From Pantoea piersonii (lineage in GTDB: Bacteria; Pseudomonadota; Gammaproteobacteria; Enterobacterales; Enterobacteriaceae): 64,000 nucleotides of DNA. A program made the position numbers and the translations under genes. Positions 52,030-60,542 of this stretch are shown here, piece after piece. The notes under the pieces are model-generated. The model was not told the origin of the DNA, searched no databases, and worked only from the letters and a program-made list of their open reading frames with translations. The stretch is taken from assembly GCF_003612015.1 (NCBI RefSeq), contig NZ_RARB01000007.1, forward strand, positions 62,562 to 126,561, given 5' to 3'. How positions within the stretch are numbered: position 1 is the stretch's first letter; the number at the start of each line of letters is the position of its first letter.

Positions 52030-53943
52030 ATGAGTACAGAAAAGAAGCGGCTTGATGTGATTTGTATTGGGCGCATCGCCGTTGACCTTTATGGTCAGCA
52101 AATTGGTGCGCGGCTGGAGGATATGAGCACATTTGCTAAATATCTCGGCGGCTCCTCCGGCAACGTCGCCTACGGCACCGCGATTCAGGGGCTGAAATCG
52201 GCAATGCTGGCGCGCGTCGGCGATGAGCATAACGGCCGCTTTCTGCGCGAAGAGCTGAACCGCGTAGGATGTAATACCGACGGGCTGATTACCGATAAGC
52301 AGCGTCTGACCGGACTGGTGATTCTGGGCATCAAGGATGAAGAGACCTTTCCGCTGATCTTCTACCGCGATAACTGCGCCGATATGGCACTGGTGCCGGA
52401 AGATATCGATGAGGACTTTATCACCTCGTCGCGCGCAGTTGCCGTAACCGGCACCCATCTCTCTCATCCGCAGACGCGCGCCGCGGTGCTGAAAGCGCTG
52501 GATATTGCAAAGCGCAACGGCCTGCGCACCGCGCTGGATATCGATTATCGTCCGGTATTGTGGGGCCTGACCTCACTCGGCGACGGCGAAACGCGTTTCA
52601 TCGAGTCTGAACAGGTGACGCGACAGCTGCAGGAAGTGATTCACTATTTCGATCTGATTGTCGGTACGGAAGAGGAATTTCATATCGCCGGCGGCAGCAC
52701 CGATACGCTTACGGCACTGAAAAATGTGCGCCAGGCGACTCAGGCGACGCTGGTCTGTAAGCGCGGCCCGCTGGGCTGCGTGGTATTTGAGGGCGATATT
52801 CCCGATTCCTGGGAACAGACGAAGCTGCAAAGCGGCGTACGGGTTGATGTATTAAACGTGCTGGGCGCGGGCGACGCCTTTATGTCCGGTCTGCTGCGCG
52901 GCTGGCTCAACGACGAAGGCTGGGAACAGGCGTGTCGTTACGCCAATGCCTGCGGCGCGCTGGTGGTGTCGCGTCACGGCTGCGCCCCGGCGATGCCGAC
53001 CAAAGAGGAGCTGGATGATTTCCTCAGCCGCGATAAAGAGGTGAAGCGTCCCGATCTCGACGCGCGTTTAAATCACCTGCATCGCGTGACCACGCGCAAA
53101 CAGCAGTGGCCGGAACTGAACGTGTTCGCCTTTGACCATCGCAAACAGCTGGCCGATATGGCGCGCGAAGCGGGCGTCGACGAGAGCAAAATCCCGGCGC
53201 TGAAAGTGCTGCTGCTGAAGGCGGCTGAAGAGGCGGCGCGCGAGGCCGGACTGGAGAACAAGAGCGGTATTCTTGCCGATACCACTTACGGCCAGAAAGC
53301 GCTGAACGCCATTACCGGCAAAGGCTGGTGGATTGGCCGTCCGATCGAAATGCCCAGCTCGCGGCCGCTGCGCCTGGAGCATGGCAATATCGGCTCGCAG
53401 CTTATCGACTGGCCGGCGGAGCATGTCGTGAAATGCCTGGTCTTCTACCATCCGCACGATAGTGCCGAAATGCGTAAAGAACAGGACGATCTGGTGCTCG
53501 ACGTCTGGAACGGCTGTAACAAGAGCGGGCACGAACTGCTGCTGGAAGTCATTCTGCCGGAGAGCAATCCCGATCGTAACGAGGCCTACTATCTTGAGAT
53601 CCTCAGCCACTTTTATCAGATGGGCATCCAGCCCGACTGGTGGAAGCTGCCGCCGCTGTCGGCGGAGAGCTGGCAGGCGATTAGCGGCCTGATCGAGCAG
53701 CAGGATCCTCATTGCCGCGGCATTTTGCTGCTGGGTCTCGACGCGCCGGAAGAGAAGCTGAAGGCGGGCTTTGCCGCTGCGGCGAAAGCGCCCTGGGTGA
53801 AAGGGTTTGCGGTCGGCCGCACTATCTTCGGCCAGCCGTCGCGCCAGTGGCTACAGGGCGAGCTGGATGATGAGGCGCTGGTTGAGAAGGTGAAGGGCAA
53901 CTATCTGCGGCTGATCGACTACTGGCGCGCCGCGCGCGGTTAA
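52030..53943 (+). CDS. iolC: Bifunctional 5-dehydro-2-deoxygluconokinase/5-dehydro-2-deoxyphosphogluconate aldolase (IolC with DUF2090)
   Basis: The 637-residue fusion protein starts MSTEKKRLDVICIGRIAVDL after an AGAAGG-like ribosome-binding site. The frame is open to 51883 but lacks a start signal there. The N-terminal PfkB kinase domain has GGSSGNVAYG (about residue 41) and the catalytic GAGDAFMSGLL (about residue 278). The C-terminal DUF2090 half (about residues 330-637, FAFDHRKQLADMAREAG) is the IolJ-type aldolase. It phosphorylates 5-dehydro-2-deoxygluconate and cleaves the product to dihydroxyacetone phosphate and malonate semialdehyde. No separate iolJ is present. Confidence 0.93.
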   Translation: MSTEKKRLDVICIGRIAVDLYGQQIGARLEDMSTFAKYLGGSSGNVAYGTAIQGLKSAMLARVGDEHNGRFLREELNRVGCNTDGLITDKQRLTGLVILGIKDEETFPLIFYRDNCADMALVPEDIDEDFITSSRAVAVTGTHLSHPQTRAAVLKALDIAKRNGLRTALDIDYRPVLWGLTSLGDGETRFIESEQVTRQLQEVIHYFDLIVGTEEEFHIAGGSTDTLTALKNVRQATQATLVCKRGPLGCVVFEGDIPDSWEQTKLQSGVRVDVLNVLGAGDAFMSGLLRGWLNDEGWEQACRYANACGALVVSRHGCAPAMPTKEELDDFLSRDKEVKRPDLDARLNHLHRVTTRKQQWPELNVFAFDHRKQLADMAREAGVDESKIPALKVLLLKAAEEAAREAGLENKSGILADTTYGQKALNAITGKGWWIGRPIEMPSSRPLRLEHGNIGSQLIDWPAEHVVKCLVFYHPHDSAEMRKEQDDLVLDVWNGCNKSGHELLLEVILPESNPDRNEAYYLEILSHFYQMGIQPDWWKLPPLSAESWQAISGLIEQQDPHCRGILLLGLDAPEEKLKAGFAAAAKAPWVKGFAVGRTIFGQPSRQWLQGELDDEALVEKVKGNYLRLIDYWRAARG

Positions 53944-53950
53944 TAGCTAA

Positions 53951-53980
53951 AAAAACGGCGGGAACATTCCCGCCGTTTTT
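53951..53980 (+). terminator. Terminator of iolC
   Basis: A long stem of AAAAACGGCGGGAA with its near-perfect complement, almost without a loop, followed by T residues. It lies 8 bases past the stop codon, in the direction of iolC. Confidence 0.9.
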
Positions 53981-54027
53981 ATCTGTCAGCCCATATCTCA
54001 GGCTTCCAGCCATTCTTCAAAATAACC

Positions 54028-54582
54028 TTATTTCAGCGTGATGCTCTGGACAATGCTGTCCGCGTCGCTCTGCGCCTGCTGCTGGTTGTCGCCTGGCAGA
54101 GTAATCTGCAGCGTCAGCAGTTTACCGTCGATTTTCGCCAGGATCACTGAGGACCAGGAAGTCTGATTATTGGCCGACACTACGCTGTCCAGACGCTGCG
54201 CAGGCTGATCTTTCAGGGTAATCGCTTTGTCAGACACCACCTGCAGCTGCGGGTCGCGGTTGCGCTGCTGCTGTTCCAGACGCTGCGCCAGCACGTCCAG
54301 CCCTTCGCTGGTGGCGTCGCCCGCGATCACAATAATGGCGCGCGCGCCGGTTTCATCGGCGTAAACGTTCATATTGGTGGTCTGGTTGCCCAGCTTGCCG
54401 CTCTTGTCCGACATGCCGGCCGGCAGCGAGAAGCTCAGCTTACCGTCCATCAGCGTTACGTTCTGCGATGACTGGCTGGCGCTGGTGCCATTGCTGCCAG
54501 CCGCGTCATCTTTCTTCTGATCGCAGGCCGCCAGGCCCAGCACCAGTAAGCCAATACCCGCATATTTCACTAAGTTTCGCAT
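54028..54582 (-). CDS. dcrB: DcrB-family lipoprotein
   Basis: The 184-residue protein starts MRNLVKYAGIGLLVLGLAAC, a lipoprotein signal with lipobox LAAC and lipidated Cys 20. The open frame reaches 21 codons upstream but only this ATG makes the signal peptide. DcrB is a periplasm-facing lipoprotein. In E. coli it is needed for infection by phages C1 and C6 and contributes to envelope homeostasis. The Asp at +2 (CDQKKDD) would retain it at the inner membrane. In E. coli the neighbour on the far side is yhhS, now displaced by the inositol cluster. Confidence 0.93.
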   Translation of the reverse strand: MRNLVKYAGIGLLVLGLAACDQKKDDAAGSNGTSASQSSQNVTLMDGKLSFSLPAGMSDKSGKLGNQTTNMNVYADETGARAIIVIAGDATSEGLDVLAQRLEQQQRNRDPQLQVVSDKAITLKDQPAQRLDSVVSANNQTSWSSVILAKIDGKLLTLQITLPGDNQQQAQSDADSIVQSITLK

Positions 54583-54699
54583 CTGAATCCCTTTATTTGA
54601 TTCCAGTAAGGCGTTCATACAACTCGAATCAGGCGGCAAAAGCAACCGCCCGATTGTCAGCAGATCTTAGCGGGTCGCAGCGAAACGCTCTATGTCCGT

Positions 54700-55365
54700 T
54701 TAGCCGAAATTAACCTGCGGGCGCTGCGAACGTTCTGTCAGACGTTTCAGCATTGCATTGAGCAGCACGCCGTAAGCGGGCAGGAAGAAGACAAGGCAGA
54801 TCAGCACTTTAAAGCTGTAGTCCACCAGCGCGATCTCTACCCAGTGCGCAGCCATGAAGGGATCGGTGCTTTTATAAAAAGCGATAAAGAAAAAGGCGAG
54901 CGTATCACTGATATTGCCGAGGAACATCGCGCAGCCGGGCGCAATCCACCACTGCGGCAGCTGGCGCAGACGGTTAAAGACATGGACGTCGAGGATCTGT
55001 CCCAGCGCATAGGCCATAAAGCTGGCACAGGCGATACGCGCAACGAACAGGTTAACGTTATGCAGCGCGGCAAAGCCCTGCCACTGGCCCTGATAAAACA
55101 GGCTTGAGACCAGATAGGAGACAAACAGCGCCGGGATCATCACCGCCAGGATAATGCGGCGCGCCAGCGGGGCGCCGAAAATGCGCACGGTCAGGTCAGT
55201 CGCCAGAAAGATAAACGGGAAGCTGAATGCGCCCCAGGTGGTGTTGAAGCCAAACACGGAAACCGGCAGCTGCACCAGATAGTTACTGGAGATAATCACC
55301 AGCAGGTGAAACAGGGATAGCCAGACCAGCGCATGCTGACGCTGACGCGAAGAAAATGCGATCAT
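54700..55365 (-). CDS. yhhQ: Queuosine precursor transporter YhhQ
   Basis: The 221-residue inner-membrane protein has about six helices, starting MIAFSSRQRQHALVWLSLFH. E. coli YhhQ imports the queuosine precursors preQ0 and preQ1. The N-terminal VIISSNYLVQ and the GNISDTLAFFFIAFY segment (about residue 145) are conserved. It lies 117 bp upstream of dcrB and is probably cotranscribed with it. It forms a functional link with the queH gene at 22.9 kb. No riboswitch structure was found in its leader. Confidence 0.93.
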   Translation of the reverse strand: MIAFSSRQRQHALVWLSLFHLLVIISSNYLVQLPVSVFGFNTTWGAFSFPFIFLATDLTVRIFGAPLARRIILAVMIPALFVSYLVSSLFYQGQWQGFAALHNVNLFVARIACASFMAYALGQILDVHVFNRLRQLPQWWIAPGCAMFLGNISDTLAFFFIAFYKSTDPFMAAHWVEIALVDYSFKVLICLVFFLPAYGVLLNAMLKRLTERSQRPQVNFG

Positions 55366-55566
55366 AATGGACCTTTTTCATATTGGGGTGAGGGAACCCA
55401 TTGCCGTGCAAAGCGGAGCCTGCGCGACGGTACCGAATGTAAAAACCGCGGCATCTTACCGCGTTGTGCTATTTACGCAATGGTTAATTTTAACGCAATC
55501 GTTCTCGTCTTGCGTCTGCGGGAGGGCGCGTTAAAATGAGCGCCCCTGTTTAGAACCGAGTGATTT

Positions 55567-55818
55567 ATGAGCGACAACTTCTCCCATGCCGACCATCAGC
55601 TGGATGCCCTGGGCCTGCGCTGCCCGGAGCCGGTAATGATGGTGCGTAAAACGGTCCGCACTATGCAGGACGGGGAAACGCTGTTGATTATCGCCGACGA
55701 TCCGGCCACTACGCGCGATATTCCCGGCTTCTGCCGCTTTATGGAACACCGTCTGCTGGCGCAGCAAACCGAAACCCTGCCTTACCACTATCTGATCCAG
55801 AAGGGTCTCGGCGCCTGA
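55567..55818 (+). CDS. tusA: Sulfur carrier protein TusA
   Basis: The 83-residue protein has the signature [17 protein letters not shown], with the persulfide-carrying Cys about residue 19. TusA takes sulfur from IscS and passes it via TusBCD and TusE to MnmA for 2-thiouridine in tRNA. E. coli TusA has 81 residues. It ends 16 bases before the stop of the convergent zntA. Confidence 0.97.
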   Translation: MSDNFSHADHQLDALGLRCPEPVMMVRKTVRTMQDGETLLIIADDPATTRDIPGFCRFMEHRLLAQQTETLPYHYLIQKGLGA

Positions 55819-55833
55819 TCGTCCTGTCGCGCG

Positions 55834-58110
55834 TTATTCCCGACGCGTGCGCAGCAGGCGCAGCGCGTTAGCGGTCACCAGCGCCGTCGCGCCGGAGTCG
55901 GCGACCACCGCCAGCCATAAGCCAGTCAGGCCCAGCAGCGTTGTGACCAGAAACAACGCCTTCAGCCCCAGCGCAATGGCGATATTCTGCCGTAGCGTGG
56001 CGTGCGTGCGCCGCGCCAGCGCCACCAGCGACGGCAACAGCGGCAAGGCATCGCGCGTCAGCGCGGCGTCGGCGGTCTCCAGCGCGATATCGCTGCCGCT
56101 GCCCATGGCGATACCGATGGTGGCCGCTTTCATCGCGGGCGCATCGTTGATGCCGTCGCCCACCATTGCCAGCGGTTGCTGCTGGCCCAGCGTGCGAACA
56201 GCATCGACCTTATCGGCGGGCAGCAGAGCGGCGCGAAAATCAATGTCGAGTTCGCGAGCGATCGCTGCCGCGGCGCGCGGGTTGTCGCCGGTAAGCATCA
56301 TGCTTTCAATGCCCATTTTCTTTAACGCCGTTACCGCGACCTGCGCGTCGGCGCGCAGATTATCGCGCAGCGCCAGCGCGCCCAGCGGTTCGCCGTCGCG
56401 CAGGATCGCCACCAGCGTTTGTCCCTGTTCTTCCTGCTCGACAATCTGCGCGCGCTGCGCGGCGGTCAGGACGTCAACGCGGCCAGGCGACAGCAGTTCC
56501 ACCTGCGCGCCGTCGACCTGAGCGGCGATGCCGCTGCCCGCCAGCGTCACCTGCTGGCTTGCGGAGGGTAGCGTCAGCTGCCGCTCCCTCGCGGCCGCGA
56601 CAATGGCCGCCGCCAGCGGATGGGTTGAACCCTGTTCCACCGACGCCGCCAGCGCCAGCAGCTCATTCTGCGACAGCGTGGCGAAACAGAGCACGGCGGC
56701 GACCTGCGGCTTGCCCTGCGTCAGGGTGCCGGTTTTGTCGAAGGCGATGGCGCGTATCTGGCTGAGGCGCTCCAGCGCCGCGCCGCCTTTAATCAGCGCG
56801 CCCTGACGCGCGGCGGCGGCAAGACCGGAGGTAATGGCGGCAGGCGTGGCGATCACCAGCGCACAGGGACAGCCGATCAGCAGCAGCGTCAGCCCTTTAT
56901 AAACCCAAGGCAGCCAGGCACCGAAACCGAGCAGCGGTGGTACCACCATCACCAGCGCGGCCAGCAGCATAATCAGCGGCGTATAGATGCGGCTAAAGCG
57001 ATCGATAAAGCGCTCCACCGGCGCGCGATGGCTGTCAGCCTCTTCTATCAGCGTCAGAATGCGGTCGATGGCGCTTTCGCCTGGTTTCGATGTTACCTCA
57101 AGCTGAATCAGGCGATCCACGCTGGTGGCGCCCGCCAGCAGCGCATCGCCCTTTTCACGCGTGACCGGCAGCGACTCGCCGGTCAGCGCGCTTTCGTCCA
57201 GGCTCGCTTCGTTACTCAGCAGACGGCCATCGACTGGCAGGCGTCCGCCAGCCGCGACCTCAATCACGTCTCCGGGCCGCAGCGCCGCCAGCGCCACGGT
57301 TTCCCGCACCTCGCCGTTTAACCGTACGGCGTTTTCCGGACGTAGCGCCATCAGCTGCGTAACGCCGCTGCGCGCGCGGGCGGCGGCAAAGGCTTCCAGT
57401 CGTTCGCCCAGCAGAAACAGCAGCAGCACCATCGCCGCTTCGGCATGGGCACCGATCAGCAGCGCGCCAGCGGCGGCGACGCTCATCAGCATTTCGATAG
57501 TAAAGGGCGAGCCGCTGCGCGCGCGTCGCCACGCGTCACGCGCCACCGGCCATAATCCAGTCAGCGTGGTGACGATAAACAGCATGTCGCCCCAGTGCGG
57601 CATGAAGCGGCTCAGCGTAAAGCTGGCGAGCATCATAACGGCGAGTATCAACAGGGTTTGGTTCTCGCGCCAGCGGGAGGCGGGGCGGGGCGGCGTCGTC
57701 TCGCTGACTAGCGAGAAACCGGCGCGCGCGACGGCCTGTTCAACGGCGGCGGCGATATCATCGCTGGCGTCCACCAGCAGCTTTTCGCTGGCGAAGACGA
57801 CGCGCGTGCGAACAACCTGAGGCAACTGGCTAACGGCGGTTTCAACGGTGCGGGCGCAGCTGGGGCAATCCATGCCGCTGACGTGCCAGCTAAAATGCCA
57901 GGAGCCGCGCCTGTCGCCTTCTTCGTCGCCATCGCCGCCGGGGCTGCTGTCAGCCTCGCAGCAGCCCCCGCTGCATTCAGGTTGTACAGGCGTGGCAGCC
58001 TTAATATTGAGCCGAACGGGCGTGGCGCCAGGCAGGGCGCACAGGGGTTTGGTTGCGGAATGGGTGGTGCCTGGGCGGCCGCAGCCGCAGGCGTGACGAT
58101 GTTGGTGCAT
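55834..58110 (-). CDS. zntA: Zinc/cadmium/lead-exporting P1B-type ATPase
   Basis: The 758-residue protein starts MHQHRHACGCG and has an N-terminal His/Cys-rich extension of about 70 residues, including CSGGCC (about residue 46-51). The heavy-metal domain GMDCPSC (79-85) follows. P-type ATPase motifs are the membrane CPC (about 414), phosphorylation site DKTGT (about 458), TGES in the actuator domain, and GDGINDAP. It exports Zn(II), Cd(II) and Pb(II) from the cytoplasm. A ZntR-type promoter lies immediately upstream of the start. Confidence 0.96.
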   Translation of the reverse strand: MHQHRHACGCGRPGTTHSATKPLCALPGATPVRLNIKAATPVQPECSGGCCEADSSPGGDGDEEGDRRGSWHFSWHVSGMDCPSCARTVETAVSQLPQVVRTRVVFASEKLLVDASDDIAAAVEQAVARAGFSLVSETTPPRPASRWRENQTLLILAVMMLASFTLSRFMPHWGDMLFIVTTLTGLWPVARDAWRRARSGSPFTIEMLMSVAAAGALLIGAHAEAAMVLLLFLLGERLEAFAAARARSGVTQLMALRPENAVRLNGEVRETVALAALRPGDVIEVAAGGRLPVDGRLLSNEASLDESALTGESLPVTREKGDALLAGATSVDRLIQLEVTSKPGESAIDRILTLIEEADSHRAPVERFIDRFSRIYTPLIMLLAALVMVVPPLLGFGAWLPWVYKGLTLLLIGCPCALVIATPAAITSGLAAAARQGALIKGGAALERLSQIRAIAFDKTGTLTQGKPQVAAVLCFATLSQNELLALAASVEQGSTHPLAAAIVAAARERQLTLPSASQQVTLAGSGIAAQVDGAQVELLSPGRVDVLTAAQRAQIVEQEEQGQTLVAILRDGEPLGALALRDNLRADAQVAVTALKKMGIESMMLTGDNPRAAAAIARELDIDFRAALLPADKVDAVRTLGQQQPLAMVGDGINDAPAMKAATIGIAMGSGSDIALETADAALTRDALPLLPSLVALARRTHATLRQNIAIALGLKALFLVTTLLGLTGLWLAVVADSGATALVTANALRLLRTRRE

Positions 58111-58151
58111 ATAACCTCCAGTAACGGGCGGGCGACGCCGCCCGCTACTGC

Positions 58152-58183
58152 ATCCTACACTCTGGAGTCGACTCCAGAGTCAA
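58152..58183 (-). promoter_or_regulatory. ZntR-controlled zntA promoter
   Basis: Read on the minus strand, a -35 TTGACT (complement of 58178-58183) and a -10 TAGGAT (complement of 58152-58157) are separated by a 20-base spacer. A 22-base perfect palindrome at 58159-58180, beginning ACTCTGGAGT, fills the spacer and reaches into the -35 box. The long spacer with a central dyad is the hallmark of MerR-family activation, here ZntR. Confidence 0.9.
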
Positions 58184-58196
58184 GACCGGTTTTGCA

Positions 58197-58826
58197 CTAG
58201 TAGAGCCAGAGCGAACGAACAATCATAAAGTGCCCGGCGAAGTAACAGGCGGCGACGATGGCGCTGTCGGCGCTGAAGCGGCGGCGATAGTGGCTGACAA
58301 ACCAGACGATATTCGCCAGCAGCAGCAGGCTCGCGCCCACAACCAGCGTGAAGCTGTCATCCGAGGGGCGGAAAACGTACTGCTCGGCGGCCAGCCATGT
58401 CATCACCAGCGTCATGCCAATCAGCGTGCAAATCGGCCAGCGCAGCGTCTCCAGGCGGCTCCAGATCACCGCGATGGTAACCACGCCGATAATTAACAGC
58501 GTCAGCGGAATCGGCCAGTAGAAGGTCATCGTCATGCCGGCGGCGAAGCAGATGGTGTAAAGCAGATGAGAGAGGAAGAACGCGCCCAGCGCATAGAGCA
58601 TTTGCTGACGCGGCAACAGCAGCAGCGCATCGCCGACCAGCGTCGCGATAAGCCCGGCGATAATCAGGTAATCGGTAGGTTTCAGCACCGGCGCCTGCCA
58701 GGCCCAGCCGACCATTAGCAGCAGCGTGATGGGTTTGAATAGCCAGCGCTGCCACTGCGGGCCGCGATAGGATGCATCAACATAGAGCCAACCGGAAAAA
58801 AGTACCGCAAGAAATGACCAAAGCAT
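58197..58826 (-). CDS. yhhN: YhhN-family membrane protein
   Basis: The 209-residue protein starts [20 protein letters not shown] and has about eight hydrophobic segments. The conserved [15 protein letters not shown] (about residue 58) and [12 protein letters not shown] (about residue 82) identify the YhhN/TMEM86 family, some eukaryotic members of which are lysoplasmalogenases. The bacterial function is not established. The stop codon lies 13 bases before the -35 of the zntA promoter. Confidence 0.92.
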   Translation of the reverse strand: MLWSFLAVLFSGWLYVDASYRGPQWQRWLFKPITLLLMVGWAWQAPVLKPTDYLIIAGLIATLVGDALLLLPRQQMLYALGAFFLSHLLYTICFAAGMTMTFYWPIPLTLLIIGVVTIAVIWSRLETLRWPICTLIGMTLVMTWLAAEQYVFRPSDDSFTLVVGASLLLLANIVWFVSHYRRRFSADSAIVAACYFAGHFMIVRSLWLY

Positions 58827-58984
58827 TGCTGCTCCCTTAAGGACAACCTGTCCATCAGATGGTGAAAATTCCCAATAAGTCGATCCCAGTTTAGGTTACG
58901 GCTTCGCAATGTGACAATGAGGCAACTCTGGTTGTATGCTTCACCCGCATTGCTTTTCAGAGCTTAACGAGACGAGAAAAAACC

Positions 58985-59341
58985 ATGAGCAAACCACCGC
59001 TACTCTTTTTTATCGTACTGGCCGTTATCGCCGTGCTGGCGACTCGTCAGTTTATCAGGCAGCGGCGCGAAGCGGCGGTCAACGACGCCTCACCGGTGCG
59101 CACGCTGACGGTGAAGGTGAAAACCAAGCGGGAATATCCGTCGCCTAATCGGCGTTCACGCCAGCGGGAAACGATCGCAGGCGAAGATATGCGTTATGAA
59201 GCCTGGTTCCATCCTCTGAACGGTGCCAGCGACATTAAAGCGATTGTGGGCGAGCGCGATTACAATCAGATGGATACCGGCGCGAAAGGAGAGCTGAAAA
59301 TGCAGGGATCGCGCTTCGTCAGCTTTACGCCGGTACAGTAG
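58985..59341 (+). CDS. yhhM: YhhM, DUF2500-family protein
   Basis: The 118-residue protein starts MSKPPLLFFIVLAVIAVLAT, a single N-terminal membrane helix. A basic segment then precedes a beta-rich soluble domain (TLTVKVKTKREYPSP; YEAWFHPLNG; GELKMQGSRFVSFTP). DUF2500 has no known function. The position between yhhN and yhhL is the same as in E. coli. Confidence 0.92.
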   Translation: MSKPPLLFFIVLAVIAVLATRQFIRQRREAAVNDASPVRTLTVKVKTKREYPSPNRRSRQRETIAGEDMRYEAWFHPLNGASDIKAIVGERDYNQMDTGAKGELKMQGSRFVSFTPVQ

Positions 59342-59345
59342 AAAA

Positions 59346-59371
59346 GCGCTGACGGGATGCCGTGCCAGCGC
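59346..59371. terminator. Hairpin past yhhM
   Basis: GCGCTG (59346-59351) pairs with CAGCGC (59366-59371), with partly complementary ACGG/CCGT bases inside. It lies just after the yhhM stop and has no clear T-run. Confidence 0.4.
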
Positions 59372-59445
59372 GGGCGAGGCGGAACGCTTTGCTTGTCGTT
59401 CCGCTCATCCGGCCGCGAACCTTGCCAGCCGTTTGATCGCCGTGC

Positions 59446-59718
59446 TTATTTCTTCTTAGGGAAATTGGCCTTCTGCCACGCCAGCAGCTCAAAGACGCCA
59501 AAGAGAAAGATTTTCGTCTGCGTCCAGCGATCGATCGGCGGCGCGTCTTTCGGCTGGGTTGCGCGCAGCAGCGTCAGCTGCAGGCCGTGCATCAGCACCA
59601 TAAAGAACAGCGCGACGTGGATAAAATAGCGCAGCGGTTTAGGGTAGGGGTCTACCAGGTTGAACAGTAAAAAAGCCCAGACGCATAGCATCAACAGGCG
59701 ACCTGAATTAAGCAACAT
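59446..59718 (-). CDS. yhhL: YhhL, DUF1145-family membrane protein
   Basis: The 90-residue protein starts MLLNSGRLLMLCVWAFLLFN and has two hydrophobic helices (about residues 5-22 and 33-52) and a basic C-terminus (ANFPKKK). Its start overlaps the rsmD stop by 11 bases, so it is translated from the same message. The function is unknown. Confidence 0.92.
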   Translation of the reverse strand: MLLNSGRLLMLCVWAFLLFNLVDPYPKPLRYFIHVALFFMVLMHGLQLTLLRATQPKDAPPIDRWTQTKIFLFGVFELLAWQKANFPKKK

Positions 59719-60307
59719 CGGATGTCTCCTGTTGTCGTTGATATAAACGATACGCCACTTGCCCGGCGATCTTTTCGCGATGCAGCGCCCAGCTGATGGG
59801 TACCGGCGGCGCGCCGTGCTCCACTTCGCTCTCTACATAGATCATCGCCTCGTCCGCCAGCCAGCCATTCTGCTCCAGCAGCTGCAGCGTTTGCTCCAGC
59901 AGACCTTTGCGGAACGGCGGGTCGACGAATACCACATCATAAGGCTCGCCGGAAGCGGCCAGCCAGTTAAGGGTATTGGCGTTGATCACCTGCGCGTCGC
60001 TGGCGCGCAGGGTTTGTACATTCTTCTCAAGCTGTTGCGCCACCGAACGTTCCAGCTCCAGCAGCGTCACCGACGCGGCAAAGCGCGACAGCGCTTCCAG
60101 ACCGAGCGCGCCGCTGCCGGCGAAGCAGTCGAGACAGCGCGCCTGCTGCAGAACGGGCGCCAGCCAGTTAAACAGGGTTTCCCGAACGCGATCGGTGGTA
60201 GGGCGCAGCCCGGCGCTGTCGGGCACCGGCAGTTTGCGTCCGCGCCACTGACCGCCGATGATGCGGATTTGTCCGGCACCGCCTGTGCCACGAGGGGTTT
60301 TACTCAT
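59708..60307 (-). CDS. rsmD: 16S rRNA m2G966 methyltransferase
   Basis: The 199-residue protein starts MSKTPRGTGGAGQIRIIGGQ. A GTG nine bases upstream would add three residues. The Rossmann SAM site CLDCFAGSGALGLEALSR (about residue 53) and catalytic VFVDPPFRKG (about 124), the (N/D)PPF motif, are present. It methylates G966 of 16S rRNA at N2. It is divergent from ftsY, as in E. coli, and overlaps yhhL by 11 bases downstream. Confidence 0.95.
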   Translation of the reverse strand: MSKTPRGTGGAGQIRIIGGQWRGRKLPVPDSAGLRPTTDRVRETLFNWLAPVLQQARCLDCFAGSGALGLEALSRFAASVTLLELERSVAQQLEKNVQTLRASDAQVINANTLNWLAASGEPYDVVFVDPPFRKGLLEQTLQLLEQNGWLADEAMIYVESEVEHGAPPVPISWALHREKIAGQVAYRLYQRQQETSDVA

Positions 60308-60542
60308 CTTGCTCACAACTCGTCATAATTTGTTGCGTAGTTTAACGGGCGAATCGGTGAGAAGAAACGGTAAAAAAGGGTGCTGTGGTGCGCTGGCTGG
60401 AAAGTGTTAGACTAGTGAGTTGCTGAAGTCATACATAATTCTGCCGTTTTTCGCCCTTTTGGCGGTGAAAACCAGAGCTAATTTTTATCCCCTGGGAACA
60501 GCGAGCGACCGGGATTAAGCCATCGAGGAGTGTGGTCACACA

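Noticed and set aside
55366-55566. A preQ1 or other riboswitch in the leader of yhhQ
   Set aside because: I looked because of the queuosine role, but saw no recognisable aptamer core.
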